The position numbers and the translations under genes were made by a program. Below, one piece after another: positions 1-5,921 of a stretch of DNA of 32,905 nucleotides. The notes under the pieces were generated by a model that made no database searches, had not been told where the DNA came from, and saw only the letters and a list, made by a program, of their open reading frames with translations. Each line of letters opens with the position of its first letter. The first letter of the stretch is position 1. This stretch comes from Clostridiales bacterium (lineage in GTDB: Bacteria > Bacillota > Clostridia > Oscillospirales > Oscillospiraceae), in assembly GCA_022786965.1 (NCBI GenBank), contig JALFXH010000048.1, positions 1 to 32,905 of the forward strand, given 5' to 3'.

Positions 1-140
1 AACAGTGGGTATGACTTTTTACACTCGGGATCTGAAGCAAAAAGTTATCCACAGCTGAAATTAACCATTGCTGTATTGCTTGAAATTTTTCTGCATTTTA
101 CACAAACGCATTGGGATTTTGAGCGGCTACTGAATAGAAA

Positions 141-337
141 CATTCCATAAAAGAAAGGCACCCCGTTGGGGTGCCCCCGGACACCGGTTATGGTTTTCAG
201 CCCACGGTCCTACGGACCGCGTTCTGAAAACCATGGACTCTCCCACGGCGGGAAAACATGCCACCGGCATGTTTTCTTTTCCGCCTTTCGAGTCCCGTAT
301 CCATTCCATAAATTAAGAGGCACCCCAATGGGGTGCC
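141..337 (+). repeat. Duplicated stop-hairpin unit with intervening hairpins
   Basis: The same unit (CATTCCATA, an A-rich step, then GGCACCCC-loop-GGGGTGCC) occurs at 141-175 and again at 302-337. Between the copies lie two further hairpins. One is at 190-234, with outer arms GGTTTTCAG/CTGAAAACC and an inner GGTCC/GGACC. The other is at 252-276, with perfect 11-bp arms around ACC. No coding gene is credible here; the stretch 1-347 appears to be structured host intergenic DNA next to the phage attachment site. The hairpins lack clear U-tracts, so a terminator role is not certain. Confidence 0.7.
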
Positions 338-350
338 TCTTAATTTATGG
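306..350. repeat. 21-bp-arm perfect palindrome downstream of tRNA-His
   Basis: Positions 306-326 and 330-350 are perfect reverse complements around a 3-nt loop. On the minus strand the palindrome begins at the CCA end of the tRNA-His fragment, so it would fold at once after the tRNA 3' end and could help 3'-end formation or termination. The imperfect symmetry extends further out: TTCGAGTCCC at 287-296 mirrors GGGACTCGAA at 361-370. Confidence 0.75.
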
Positions 351-373
351 GGTGGATAATGGGACTCGAACCC
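348..373 (-). other. tRNA-His 3' end, phage attachment site (att)
   Basis: Read on the minus strand, this is the T-loop GGGTTCGAGTCCC, then the acceptor strand TATCCAC, discriminator C and CCA. A C discriminator after an acceptor of this kind is the hallmark of tRNA-His. The bases 5' of the T-stem (higher coordinates) do not continue a tRNA: the stem is mismatched just outside GGG/CCC and an A/T run follows. It is therefore only a 3' fragment. It sits about 30 bp from the integrase stop codon, the usual place for the att core of a tyrosine integrase using a tRNA gene. An intact tRNA-His is expected at the other prophage end. The exact core limits cannot be fixed without that end. Confidence 0.85.
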
Positions 374-403
374 GATTAAAAAAATGCTAAACCCGTTGCG
401 GCT

Positions 404-1501
404 CTAAGACAATTTATTTTTCGTTGCCAATTCCGTTGCCAATTTGGCCTTTTCACTCTCCGGGAGGAAGAAGTTTGAGAAGTCCTCAGACCGCTTCGCG
501 ATGTCCTTCTTTGCAAGGTGGGTGTAGATGTCGTGCATGGTTTTGCTGTCCTCCCAGCCGCCGATTTCCATGGCGATCTTTTCTGGGATTCCGAGATGGT
601 AGGCAAGAGACGCAAAGCTGTGCCGCAGTCCGTGATTTCCAACCTGCGGCAGGCCGTTGGCGGCGCACACCCGGTTGATCTGCTTGTACACCCCGGCACA
701 GGTCATCTTCACAATGTAGTCATCCGTCAGTGTCCGTCCTTCCAGCGCCTGCCGCAGCGGCGGGATCAGAGGGACGTATCGGTCAGAGGCAGCGGTTTTG
801 TTCGCTTCCTTCTGCACCAGCTTCCCGTCCTTACCGTACACGGCGGCTCCGTGCACCCTGACGCGGTTATTTTTCAGGTCTATATCCGTACCTCTCACGG
901 CGCGTACCTCGGAAAAGCGCAGGCTGGACAGCTCCAGAAGGGCGGCTATCTCTGCCGTCTTGCCTTTCATTGCTTCTACAAATGCGGGTATTTCGTCCGG
1001 CTCAAGGAAAGGCCGTTCCTTCCTGACCGGGTTGTCGATCTCTATCTTTGGGCGGTGTCCTGTTTCTTCTTCGATAGCGGACGCAAAGAACATCCACACA
1101 TTTTTTCTGTATTTATCGGACAGTTTGCGAAAATCCCGGTCAACCGCCGCCTGCCACTGGGCGTCTGTGGTGGTGTACACGTTGGCGCCCATCATGGATT
1201 GCAGACGGTTATCCTTGTAGGATAGATAGCCTTTTATGGTGGCCGGAGACTTCCGGCCGTCCCGCTTGTCGATGTACTTTTTGAGTGCTTCCGACAGGGT
1301 GACATTCTTTTTCTTCGTTTTTTCTTCTGCTTCGATCACTCTGTGTTTCAGTGCGAGATACTCAGCAATGCAGGCTTCTTCTGTTTCCTTGGTGATCGAT
1401 ATGCGCTCACCGTTTATCAGAACACGGGTGTGGGCCATTCCAGATGGCAGGATGGTGATTTTCGGCATCTTTATTGACGGCTTGTTTTTCCGTTTTGCCA
1501 T
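404..1501 (-). CDS. int: Site-specific tyrosine integrase
   Basis: A 365-residue tyrosine recombinase that would integrate and excise the prophage at the neighbouring tRNA-His site. The N-terminal part is a basic arm-type DNA-binding region (about 1-65) followed by a SAM-like core-binding domain (about 66-160). The catalytic domain shows R195 (SLRFSEV), K235, H290-x-x-R293 (HGLRHSF), W316 (GGWED) and nucleophile Y326 (HDIYTHL), a complete active-site set. The frame stays open upstream to 1639. I chose the ATG at 1501 because a GGAAAGG-type ribosome site precedes it; the ATG at 1537 has none. It is the last gene of the leftward lysogeny block. No excisionase was recognised nearby. Confidence 0.93.
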   Translation of the reverse strand: MAKRKNKPSIKMPKITILPSGMAHTRVLINGERISITKETEEACIAEYLALKHRVIEAEEKTKKKNVTLSEALKKYIDKRDGRKSPATIKGYLSYKDNRLQSMMGANVYTTTDAQWQAAVDRDFRKLSDKYRKNVWMFFASAIEEETGHRPKIEIDNPVRKERPFLEPDEIPAFVEAMKGKTAEIAALLELSSLRFSEVRAVRGTDIDLKNNRVRVHGAAVYGKDGKLVQKEANKTAASDRYVPLIPPLRQALEGRTLTDDYIVKMTCAGVYKQINRVCAANGLPQVGNHGLRHSFASLAYHLGIPEKIAMEIGGWEDSKTMHDIYTHLAKKDIAKRSEDFSNFFLPESEKAKLATELATKNKLS

Positions 1502-1592
1502 TTTGGCCTTGCCTTTCCGGGGCTTTTCTGGTATCATAAATAGGCAGACTGCCCCTATCGTCGTGGGTGGGTGCTGACTGTATTGATTGGCA

Positions 1593-1639
1593 GTGCTGGT
1601 AACACTTCCAATCGCTGACCGCTTCGGTGCTGGTAACAC
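1593..1639. repeat. Pair of 13-bp direct repeats upstream of int
   Basis: GTGCTGGTAACAC occurs at 1593-1605 and again at 1627-1639, 34 bp apart start to start. The second copy forms the upper stem and loop of the terminator-like hairpin that follows. The spacing is about three helical turns, so the copies could be protein-binding sites for integrase arm binding or for a regulator. The role is inferred. Confidence 0.6.
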
Positions 1640-1653
1640 CGGGGCGGTTTTTT
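1619..1653 (+). terminator. Intrinsic terminator (rightward)
   Basis: The arms CCGCTTCGGTG and CACCGGGGCGG pair over 11 positions with two internal T-G wobbles around CTGGTAA, followed by six T residues on the plus strand. It points rightward, so it does not serve the leftward genes on either side. It would instead block transcription entering from the host or running antisense out of int toward dinD. Confidence 0.6.
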
Positions 1654-1660
1654 ACGCTAA

Positions 1661-2512
1661 TTAATCCTCTCCACTATTCTTTAGCTTTTTCTGCTCACGC
1701 TCAATCTGTGCAATACTTTTTTCGGGAGTTGGAAGATCTTCCGGCATTGTTCCTCCGAGTTCCTTTATGGTTTGCCGAACTTTTTTTCCAACTTCGTAAT
1801 GCGTATTGTAGGCAGCCTGCTTCCCTTGAATATTTTCGCGTCGGAGTTTTTCATCTGTCTGCGTGGCCCGGAATAGATTTGCTGCTAGTTCTGTACTTCC
1901 CATGTGATCTAAAATTTTTTGATTCTTTTTCAAGCCTTTTCGTGCGTGAATCTCTTTCACGCCAAGTCCTCCATACAATCCTTGATAGCCTTTATTCTGG
2001 AAGATGGCGTAATCTCGCTGATCTGCGATACCCGCCATCTGAGCCGCTTCTGCCAAGGACTTATTATGGGCGGCCATTTCGTTTCGTATCGATAGGCGTT
2101 TCTGGTCTTCGGAAAGTTGATCGTAGTTATCAATCAATTCCTGCTGGCGCGTCTTTACCGCGAAATATGTCTGTCCAACGGCAATGACGGATTTCGACGG
2201 GTCACCGTTCATCACGATCAGGTAGCACGCGTACCTGCTTAGTGCATAATCACTAATTTTTCTTGGTTTACCGTTATTCATTTTTGTGAAACTGGTGACT
2301 TCGCCGAAATTGTCATCCAAAGAAACACCACTGTTTTTGCAAGCATCCATGGCCTTGAAAATCGCATTTTCAAAGTTACGCCAATCCGCATATTGCAAAG
2401 CACGTCCAAGCTCGCGGGCCAACCAGTATTCCTGTCCATATTCGTTTATATGCTTAATGCTTTCAAATGTTTCTTCGCTGTATTGTTCCAGTTCATAGTT
2501 TTTCACAGCCAT
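1661..2512 (-). CDS. dinD: DinD-like DNA-damage-inducible protein
   Basis: 283 residues, close to the length of E. coli DinD (about 274), and similar along the whole protein: a Bro-N-like N-terminal half (ELGRALQYADWRNFENAI), a central SRYACYLIVMNGDPSK segment and a basic C-terminal region. In E. coli, DinD is SOS-induced and inhibits RecA filaments. A prophage copy could tune recombination or induction, but that is inference. I placed the start at the ATG at 2512, which follows a GAAAGAGG ribosome site; the ATG at 2533 has none. No obvious LexA box lies upstream. It is in the same direction as immA and the repressor, 39 bp downstream of immA. Confidence 0.85.
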   Translation of the reverse strand: MAVKNYELEQYSEETFESIKHINEYGQEYWLARELGRALQYADWRNFENAIFKAMDACKNSGVSLDDNFGEVTSFTKMNNGKPRKISDYALSRYACYLIVMNGDPSKSVIAVGQTYFAVKTRQQELIDNYDQLSEDQKRLSIRNEMAAHNKSLAEAAQMAGIADQRDYAIFQNKGYQGLYGGLGVKEIHARKGLKKNQKILDHMGSTELAANLFRATQTDEKLRRENIQGKQAAYNTHYEVGKKVRQTIKELGGTMPEDLPTPEKSIAQIEREQKKLKNSGED

Positions 2513-2551
2513 CAAGCCTCTTTCCTCTTGCATTATGTTTATGGTTTTGTA

Positions 2552-2974
2552 TTATGAAAAATCAATTCCCCGGCAGTCTCTCCAATAGGAGAACGCCTTC
2601 ATAACATCCTGCTCCGGCAGGTCGAAGTATTCCGCAAGCTGCCAAGGCTCGGTATACCCGGCGGCAAAGGCTTCCCGGAAATCTTCCTCTGTCAGGATGT
2701 GCTCCGCTGTCCAGCGGTTGGCGCGGTGTTCGCTTCGCTCCACTGTCTCGAATGGACTGCTGACTTTGTGCAGCGCCCCGGTGGAAACATGGCCCAGCTC
2801 ATGGGCACAGATGCCGCGCAGTTGGCGGGTGGTCATGATCTTCGTGAAGTCCAGAAAAATGCCATAGTCTGGCCCGTCGCGCAGGGTGGCCCCGGCAGAC
2901 GGCATACCGGCAAATGGAATGATCAGAATGTCGTGTCCTTTGCAGTAGTCGTAAAATTGGGATAATTCAAACAC
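2552..2974 (-). CDS. immA: ImmA/IrrE-type metalloprotease (anti-repressor)
   Basis: 140 residues starting at GTG, with an AGGAG ribosome site 8 nt upstream. The zinc-protease motif HELGH is at H58-H62, with the likely third ligand at E82 (RSEHRANRWTA). In ICEBs1 and many Firmicutes prophages, ImmA cleaves the ImmR repressor after a damage or quorum signal and so derepresses the element. Here it lies 15 bp downstream of the ImmR-like repressor gene in the same transcript, the classic pair. Proteolysis of the neighbouring repressor is inferred from this context. Confidence 0.9.
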   Translation of the reverse strand: MFELSQFYDYCKGHDILIIPFAGMPSAGATLRDGPDYGIFLDFTKIMTTRQLRGICAHELGHVSTGALHKVSSPFETVERSEHRANRWTAEHILTEEDFREAFAAGYTEPWQLAEYFDLPEQDVMKAFSYWRDCRGIDFS

Positions 2975-2989
2975 GTTCGCAGCTCCTGT

Positions 2990-3349
2990 TTACTTTTCCG
3001 AAGCCCTTCTCTTTCGCATGACGGAAACCATGTCCCGGATCGTGGCCCGGTCTTCCTCGGTCAGTTCCTTGTATTCTCCGTAAAACGCAATATCCACATC
3101 GTCCAGCACATCTTTGCGCTCACCGTTCTCGGTGGGCGCTTTTTCTTTTCCTTCCCGGAGATATTCCAATGTTACGCCAAGACAGTCAGCCGCCTGCTGG
3201 AGCTTCTTGTCTGTGGGCTTATACCTTCCGGTGTTCCACTGGGAGTATGAGGCGGACGAAATACCGCTGTTCTTATAAAAGTCGGCCTTTGACATCCCAA
3301 GTTCAGCAATCCGCAGCTCAATTCGCTTAATTATTGCTAAGGTGTCCAT
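2990..3349 (-). CDS. immR: ImmR/CI-like XRE-family repressor
   Basis: 119 residues. Residues about 5-62 form an XRE helix-turn-helix (SKADFYKNSGISSASYSQW, then a GRYKP loop). A charged C-terminal tail ending KRRASEK could be the target or dimerisation part. The start chosen is the ATG at 3349, after a GGACGGGG ribosome site. An in-frame ATG at 3373 is poorly placed. It is transcribed away from the operator region at 3383-3558, which separates it from the divergent Cro-like gene. Together with ImmA it should form the lysis/lysogeny switch. Confidence 0.88.
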   Translation of the reverse strand: MDTLAIIKRIELRIAELGMSKADFYKNSGISSASYSQWNTGRYKPTDKKLQQAADCLGVTLEYLREGKEKAPTENGERKDVLDDVDIAFYGEYKELTEEDRATIRDMVSVMRKRRASEK

Positions 3350-3382
3350 AATTTCCCCGTCCTTTTTGTGCAAAACAGCAAA

Positions 3383-3558
3383 CTTAGTAAAAACTAAGGA
3401 ATTATGGTTGACATTAAGTCAAACTTAGCGTATACTAAGCTTGCGCTTAAAAAGCGCAGAAAATCCCCGTGAGAACTTAGTAAGTGTTTCGCAAGATATG
3501 AGTTGGTGGTACTTCTTATATTAAGCGAAACTTACTAAGTTGTCAAGTATTAACTTAG
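3383..3558. promoter_or_regulatory. Operator array of the lysogeny switch
   Basis: Two 16-bp palindromes of the form CTTAG-N6-CTAAG lie at 3383-3398 and 3424-3439, 41 bp apart. Three further copies of the half-site follow: ACTTAGTAAGT at 3475-3485, its exact reverse complement at 3530-3540, and CTTAGTAA at 3554-3561, just before the cro ribosome site. A small GCGCTT/AAGCGC hairpin lies at 3443-3457. The repeats mark where the repressor and/or the Cro-like protein should bind. Confidence 0.85.
3408..3436 (+). promoter_or_regulatory. Early rightward promoter
   Basis: TTGACA (3408-3413), a 17-nt spacer and TATACT (3431-3436) make a near-consensus sigma-A promoter reading toward the Cro-like gene. 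The second CTTAG-N6-CTAAG operator (3424-3439) covers the -10 box, so a bound repressor would block it. The expected start is near 3443, which leaves a leader of about 130 nt containing more operator copies. Confidence 0.85.
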
Positions 3559-3575
3559 TAAAGGAGGAAGAAATT

Positions 3576-3803
3576 TTGAGCTTTTTATCTGCCCGCAAAA
3601 AAGCCGGTTATTCGCAGGCGTTTGTCGCAGAAAAGCTGGGAATCGCTCCGGCGTCTGTTTGCCAGTGGGAAACTGGAAAAACAATGCCAAGAGCGTCCAT
3701 GCTTGTCCGCATTGCTGACCTGTATGGATGCGCCATCGATGAACTGCTTTCTGACGATGATACATCATCGCAGCAGAAATACAGTCCAATAAACCGGCAC
3801 TGA
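3576..3803 (+). CDS. Cro-like XRE-family regulator
   Basis: 75 residues with a TTG start at 3576, placed 8 nt after a perfect AAGGAGG ribosome site. The frame is open a little further upstream, but only through the operator region. Residues about 1-57 form an XRE helix-turn-helix (SQAFVAEKLGIAPASVCQWE, then GKTMPRASML). The rest is a short acidic tail. It is the first gene of the rightward early transcript, divergent from the repressor, which is the position of Cro in lambdoid-type switches. Confidence 0.85.
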   Translation: MSFLSARKKAGYSQAFVAEKLGIAPASVCQWETGKTMPRASMLVRIADLYGCAIDELLSDDDTSSQQKYSPINRH

Positions 3804-3813
3804 AAGGAGGTTC

Positions 3814-4001
3814 ATGAAACGAACGGAAATTTAATTGCGCTGATTTATGTTTCTGCTTGGTTTGCTGCAAAGGCATCTCTTGATGCTCTGTACTTCAAAG
3901 ACGTAAATAGCGCAAAAAAAGATTTACTTCATTGGCTTATTTCTGCGGGAAGTATTTTGTTTGCGCTTTGCATCTCTCTTTTCGTCAATCACTTTGGTTA
4001 A
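3814..4001 (+). pseudogene. Small membrane protein gene broken by one missing base
   Basis: An AAAGGAGG ribosome site precedes an ATG at 3814, but this frame stops after six codons (MKRTEI). The adjacent frame then runs to 4001 and encodes a plausible small membrane protein, beginning LIALIYVSAWFAAKAS and with a second hydrophobic segment near WLISAGSILFALCISLF. Adding one A to the GGAAATTT run at 3825-3832 would join the two parts into a 62-residue protein, MKRTENLIALIYVSAW and on. It is either a real frameshift or a base-calling error. Its end overlaps the antisense gene 3924-4337 by 78 bp. The function is unknown; small membrane proteins here are often exclusion or regulatory factors. Confidence 0.55.
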
Positions 4002-4337
4002 GCAGACATCGGAATTTCCAATGTTGCCAGACTGAACTGCAAAGTAAAGGTCATCCAAAAGATACGCGAGGTTTCCGCTTTCTTTAGACCTTATTGCTGC
4101 AATTTCAGCCATTGCAGCTTGTTGGCACGATGTTCGGCCTGATTGAACAAACTTAGCCACAGAGGAAGACATAGCAGCAAATTCATCGTCGGAAGATACA
4201 ACATCTTCCCGTTCCCATGTAAGGCGCATTCTTTCTACCTCTTTATTTGCTGTTGAACGCGACACGCCATATGAAATAAGAGCAGACAACAGCGCACCGC
4301 CAACAGAGATAAGTGCGCAAATTACTTCTGTAGACAC
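3924..4337 (-). CDS. Hypothetical membrane-anchored protein, antisense
   Basis: 137 residues from a GTG start at 4337, chosen because GGAAGGAT lies 8 nt upstream. The ATG at 4388 has no ribosome site. Residues about 5-24 (VICALISVGGALLSALISYG) form a single membrane segment, followed by a charged, mostly helical region and a very basic C-terminal tail ending RRNKPMK. I do not recognise the family. It is the only leftward gene between the Cro-like gene and the early genes, so it may be expressed in the lysogen. Its 3' end overlaps the broken rightward gene. A role in superinfection exclusion is possible but unsupported. Confidence 0.6.
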   Translation of the reverse strand: MSTEVICALISVGGALLSALISYGVSRSTANKEVERMRLTWEREDVVSSDDEFAAMSSSVAKFVQSGRTSCQQAAMAEIAAIRSKESGNLAYLLDDLYFAVQSGNIGNSDVCLTKVIDEKRDAKRKQNTSRRNKPMK

Positions 4338-4364
4338 AAAATCACATCCTTCCGATGTGATTTT
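4338..4364 (-). promoter_or_regulatory. Hairpin that holds the ribosome site of the antisense gene
   Basis: Perfect 11-bp arms (4338-4348 and 4354-4364) enclose a 5-nt loop. On the minus strand the loop and the start of the 3' arm contain GGAAGGAT, the ribosome site of the gene whose GTG follows the hairpin directly. As RNA this could control translation; as DNA it could be an operator. On the plus strand it ends in TTTT and could weakly terminate. Confidence 0.55.
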
Positions 4365-4404
4365 ACCACACTGAAATTCAATATTCAATAAAGGAGGCTA
4401 TTTC

Positions 4405-4692
4405 ATGCCAAGACTTCGCCAGAATGCAGAGCGGGACGCGATGGCAGACTTCATGGGCGAGCTGAACGCCCAGCGGGCGCGGTTCGGATATGGCACCCAG
4501 CGTTCCTTGGCTCCAGTCCTTGGCGTGTGTCAGGCGACGGCTGGCAACTACATCCGAAACCCGGAAACGATTCCCTTCGGCGTTCTCCGCGCCATCGTCA
4601 AGGCTGTAAAACCAGACCCCGGCATTCTCCTGAAGGCGTTGGGCTACACCACACAGGACATCAAAAAATTAGCAAAGGAGTATTCATCATGA
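4405..4692 (+). CDS. Small HTH-type phage regulator
   Basis: 95 residues, with an AAAGGAGG ribosome site 7 nt before the ATG. The central segment, TQRSLAPVLGVCQATAGNYI, followed by the short loop RNPETIPFG, reads as an XRE-like helix-turn-helix, so DNA binding is likely. The C-terminal third is basic and helical. Its stop overlaps the next start (ATGA), so the two are translationally coupled. The target is unknown; by position it is an early regulator downstream of the Cro-like gene. Confidence 0.6.
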   Translation: MPRLRQNAERDAMADFMGELNAQRARFGYGTQRSLAPVLGVCQATAGNYIRNPETIPFGVLRAIVKAVKPDPGILLKALGYTTQDIKKLAKEYSS

Positions 4693-4919
4693 ACGAATTT
4701 GAAAAGCAGAACGCGGAAGTGTTCGCAATGGTGCACGATAACCCCCGCCGTAGCGGTGTGCTCACCGAGATCGGCTACATCGTGCCCATGAAGCAGGCCC
4801 AGAGCTATGCCGCCTATGAGGCAGCGCAGGCCCGGAAGGGCGGCGGTATCGGCAGCCTGATTCTGGCGGCGGCTGGGCTGCTGGTGACCGTGACCGCCAC
4901 AGTGCTGGCGCTGGTGTAG
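4689..4919 (+). CDS. Tail-anchored small membrane protein
   Basis: 76 residues. The N-terminal 50 are soluble and charged. A glycine-rich hinge (RKGGGIGS) leads into one hydrophobic segment, LILAAAGLLVTVTATVLALV, that ends at the last residue, as in tail-anchored proteins. The start overlaps the preceding stop by ATGA and AAAGGAG lies upstream. I recognise no family. Small membrane proteins in the early region often act on host or superinfecting phage, but nothing here shows it. Confidence 0.6.
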   Translation: MNEFEKQNAEVFAMVHDNPRRSGVLTEIGYIVPMKQAQSYAAYEAAQARKGGGIGSLILAAAGLLVTVTATVLALV

Positions 4920-4928
4920 GGAACGGCC

Positions 4929-5453
4929 ATGGCGAAACTTTTCACAGAGGCAGAGTTGGAGGAGCTCCGGCGGGCCGATGATGAGATCGAGGAGAGCTTC
5001 ACGCTGACGCAGGAAGACCTGAATTTCAGCCGGGGTCTGGATCGGGAAGCGAAACTGGATAAGTTGGATAATCGCGGCAGGAAGATCGCTGCCCAGAAGG
5101 CTGCGTATCGTGAAGCCAACCGAGAGAAGATCGCTGCCCAGCAGGCTGCGTATCGTGAAGCCAACCGAGAGAAGATCGCTGCCCAGAAGGCTGCGTATTA
5201 TGAAGCCAACCGAGAGAAGATCGCTGCCCAGCAGGCTGCGTATCGTGAAGCCAACCGAGAGAAGATCGCTGCCCAGAAGGCTGCGTATCGTGAAGCCAAC
5301 CGAGAGAAGATCGCTGCCCAGCAGGCTGCGTATCGTGAAGCCAACCGAGAAAAATGGAACGCCTACCAGCGGGAATACCGAAGGAAAAGGCGCGAGGAGC
5401 AGAAAAAAGCCGCCTCCCGGTGTGCAAGACCGGAAAGCAGCTCACAAAACTAA
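4929..5453 (+). CDS. Tandem-repeat helical protein (15-residue repeats)
   Basis: 174 residues. Residues 52-141 are six near-identical 15-residue units, KIAAQ(K/Q)AAYREANRE, followed by a degenerate seventh beginning KWNAYQREYRRKRREE. The sixth residue alternates strictly K, Q, K, Q, K, Q, so the true unit is 30 residues. The repeat is rich in Ala, Glu, Arg and Lys and should form a long charged helix. The N-terminal 50 residues are acidic and the C-terminus basic. Related YREANREK repeats occur in other phage and bacterial proteins of unknown role. The start follows AGGGAACGGCC, a weak ribosome site. Confidence 0.75.
   Translation: MAKLFTEAELEELRRADDEIEESFTLTQEDLNFSRGLDREAKLDKLDNRGRKIAAQKAAYREANREKIAAQQAAYREANREKIAAQKAAYYEANREKIAAQQAAYREANREKIAAQKAAYREANREKIAAQQAAYREANREKWNAYQREYRRKRREEQKKAASRCARPESSSQN
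5082..5351 (+). repeat. Six 45-bp tandem repeats (three 90-bp dimers)
   Basis: The units begin at 5082, 5127, 5172, 5217, 5262 and 5307. They are almost identical at the nucleotide level. Odd and even units differ at the AAG/CAG codon, and unit 3 has TAT where the others have CGT. The near-identity implies recent expansion by slippage or unequal recombination, so copy number should vary between relatives. Confidence 0.95.
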
Positions 5454-5492
5454 TCCGCCTACATTCTACTTATGTGAAAGGAAAAAGTCAAT

Positions 5493-5921
5493 ATGTTTGA
5501 GATCCGTGTAACCATTGCCTGTCCTGACCTTCTGGCAGCCGCGAAGCTGCTGGCGAGAAATTCCATTCCCGAAGCTGTGGAGGCGCCCACGGCTCCTGCG
5601 GTCGAAACGACTGCCGCACCAATGCCCGTGCCCGCGCCTACTCCCGTTTCCGTTCCCGCGGTACCCGCGACCAGCACTCCCGTGAACACCGCAAATCCTG
5701 CGCCCACCGCCGCATCGGTAGTTCCCCTGTCGCAGGGTCCCACATACACGCTGGCCCAGATTGCCAAGGCCGGCGCGGATCTGATCTCTCAGAATCCCGG
5801 TCTGATGCCCCAGGTCAACGCATTGTTGGCGCAGTACGGCGTTCAGGCTGTGACGGACGTGAAACCGGAGCACTATGGCGCCTTCGCTACCGCTCTGCGG
5901 GGATTGGGGGCGAAGATCTGA
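5493..5921 (+). CDS. Phage protein with Pro/Ala/Val linker
   Basis: 142 residues: a short N-terminal strand-helix segment (MFEIRVTIACPDLLAAAKLL), a low-complexity linker of Pro, Ala, Val and Thr (about 30-80) and a folded helical C-terminal part (about 82-142, including TYTLAQIAKAGADLISQNPG). The two-ends-plus-flexible-linker plan suggests an adaptor joining partners in the replication complex, but the partner is not known. Proteins of this plan are found upstream of DUF2800 genes in other phages. Its TGA overlaps the next ATG by one base. Confidence 0.7.
   Translation: MFEIRVTIACPDLLAAAKLLARNSIPEAVEAPTAPAVETTAAPMPVPAPTPVSVPAVPATSTPVNTANPAPTAASVVPLSQGPTYTLAQIAKAGADLISQNPGLMPQVNALLAQYGVQAVTDVKPEHYGAFATALRGLGAKI

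Noticed and set aside
45-53. DnaA box (TTATCCACA) as a replication origin
   Set aside because: A single box in host flanking DNA, with no cluster or A/T-rich unwinding region beside it.
127-309. Open frame on the minus strand in the hairpin region
   Set aside because: It only spans palindromes and repeated units, has no ribosome site and no protein-like composition.
348-373. Complete tRNA gene
   Set aside because: Only the T-loop, acceptor 3' strand and CCA are present; there is no D or anticodon arm on the higher-coordinate side.
5082-5351. CRISPR array
   Set aside because: The 45-bp units are contiguous and in frame, with no unique spacers; they encode a repeat protein.
5026-5445. Minus-strand open frame across the 45-bp repeats
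   Set aside because: It is a mirror of the repeat gene, open only because the repeated unit lacks reverse stops; no ribosome site.
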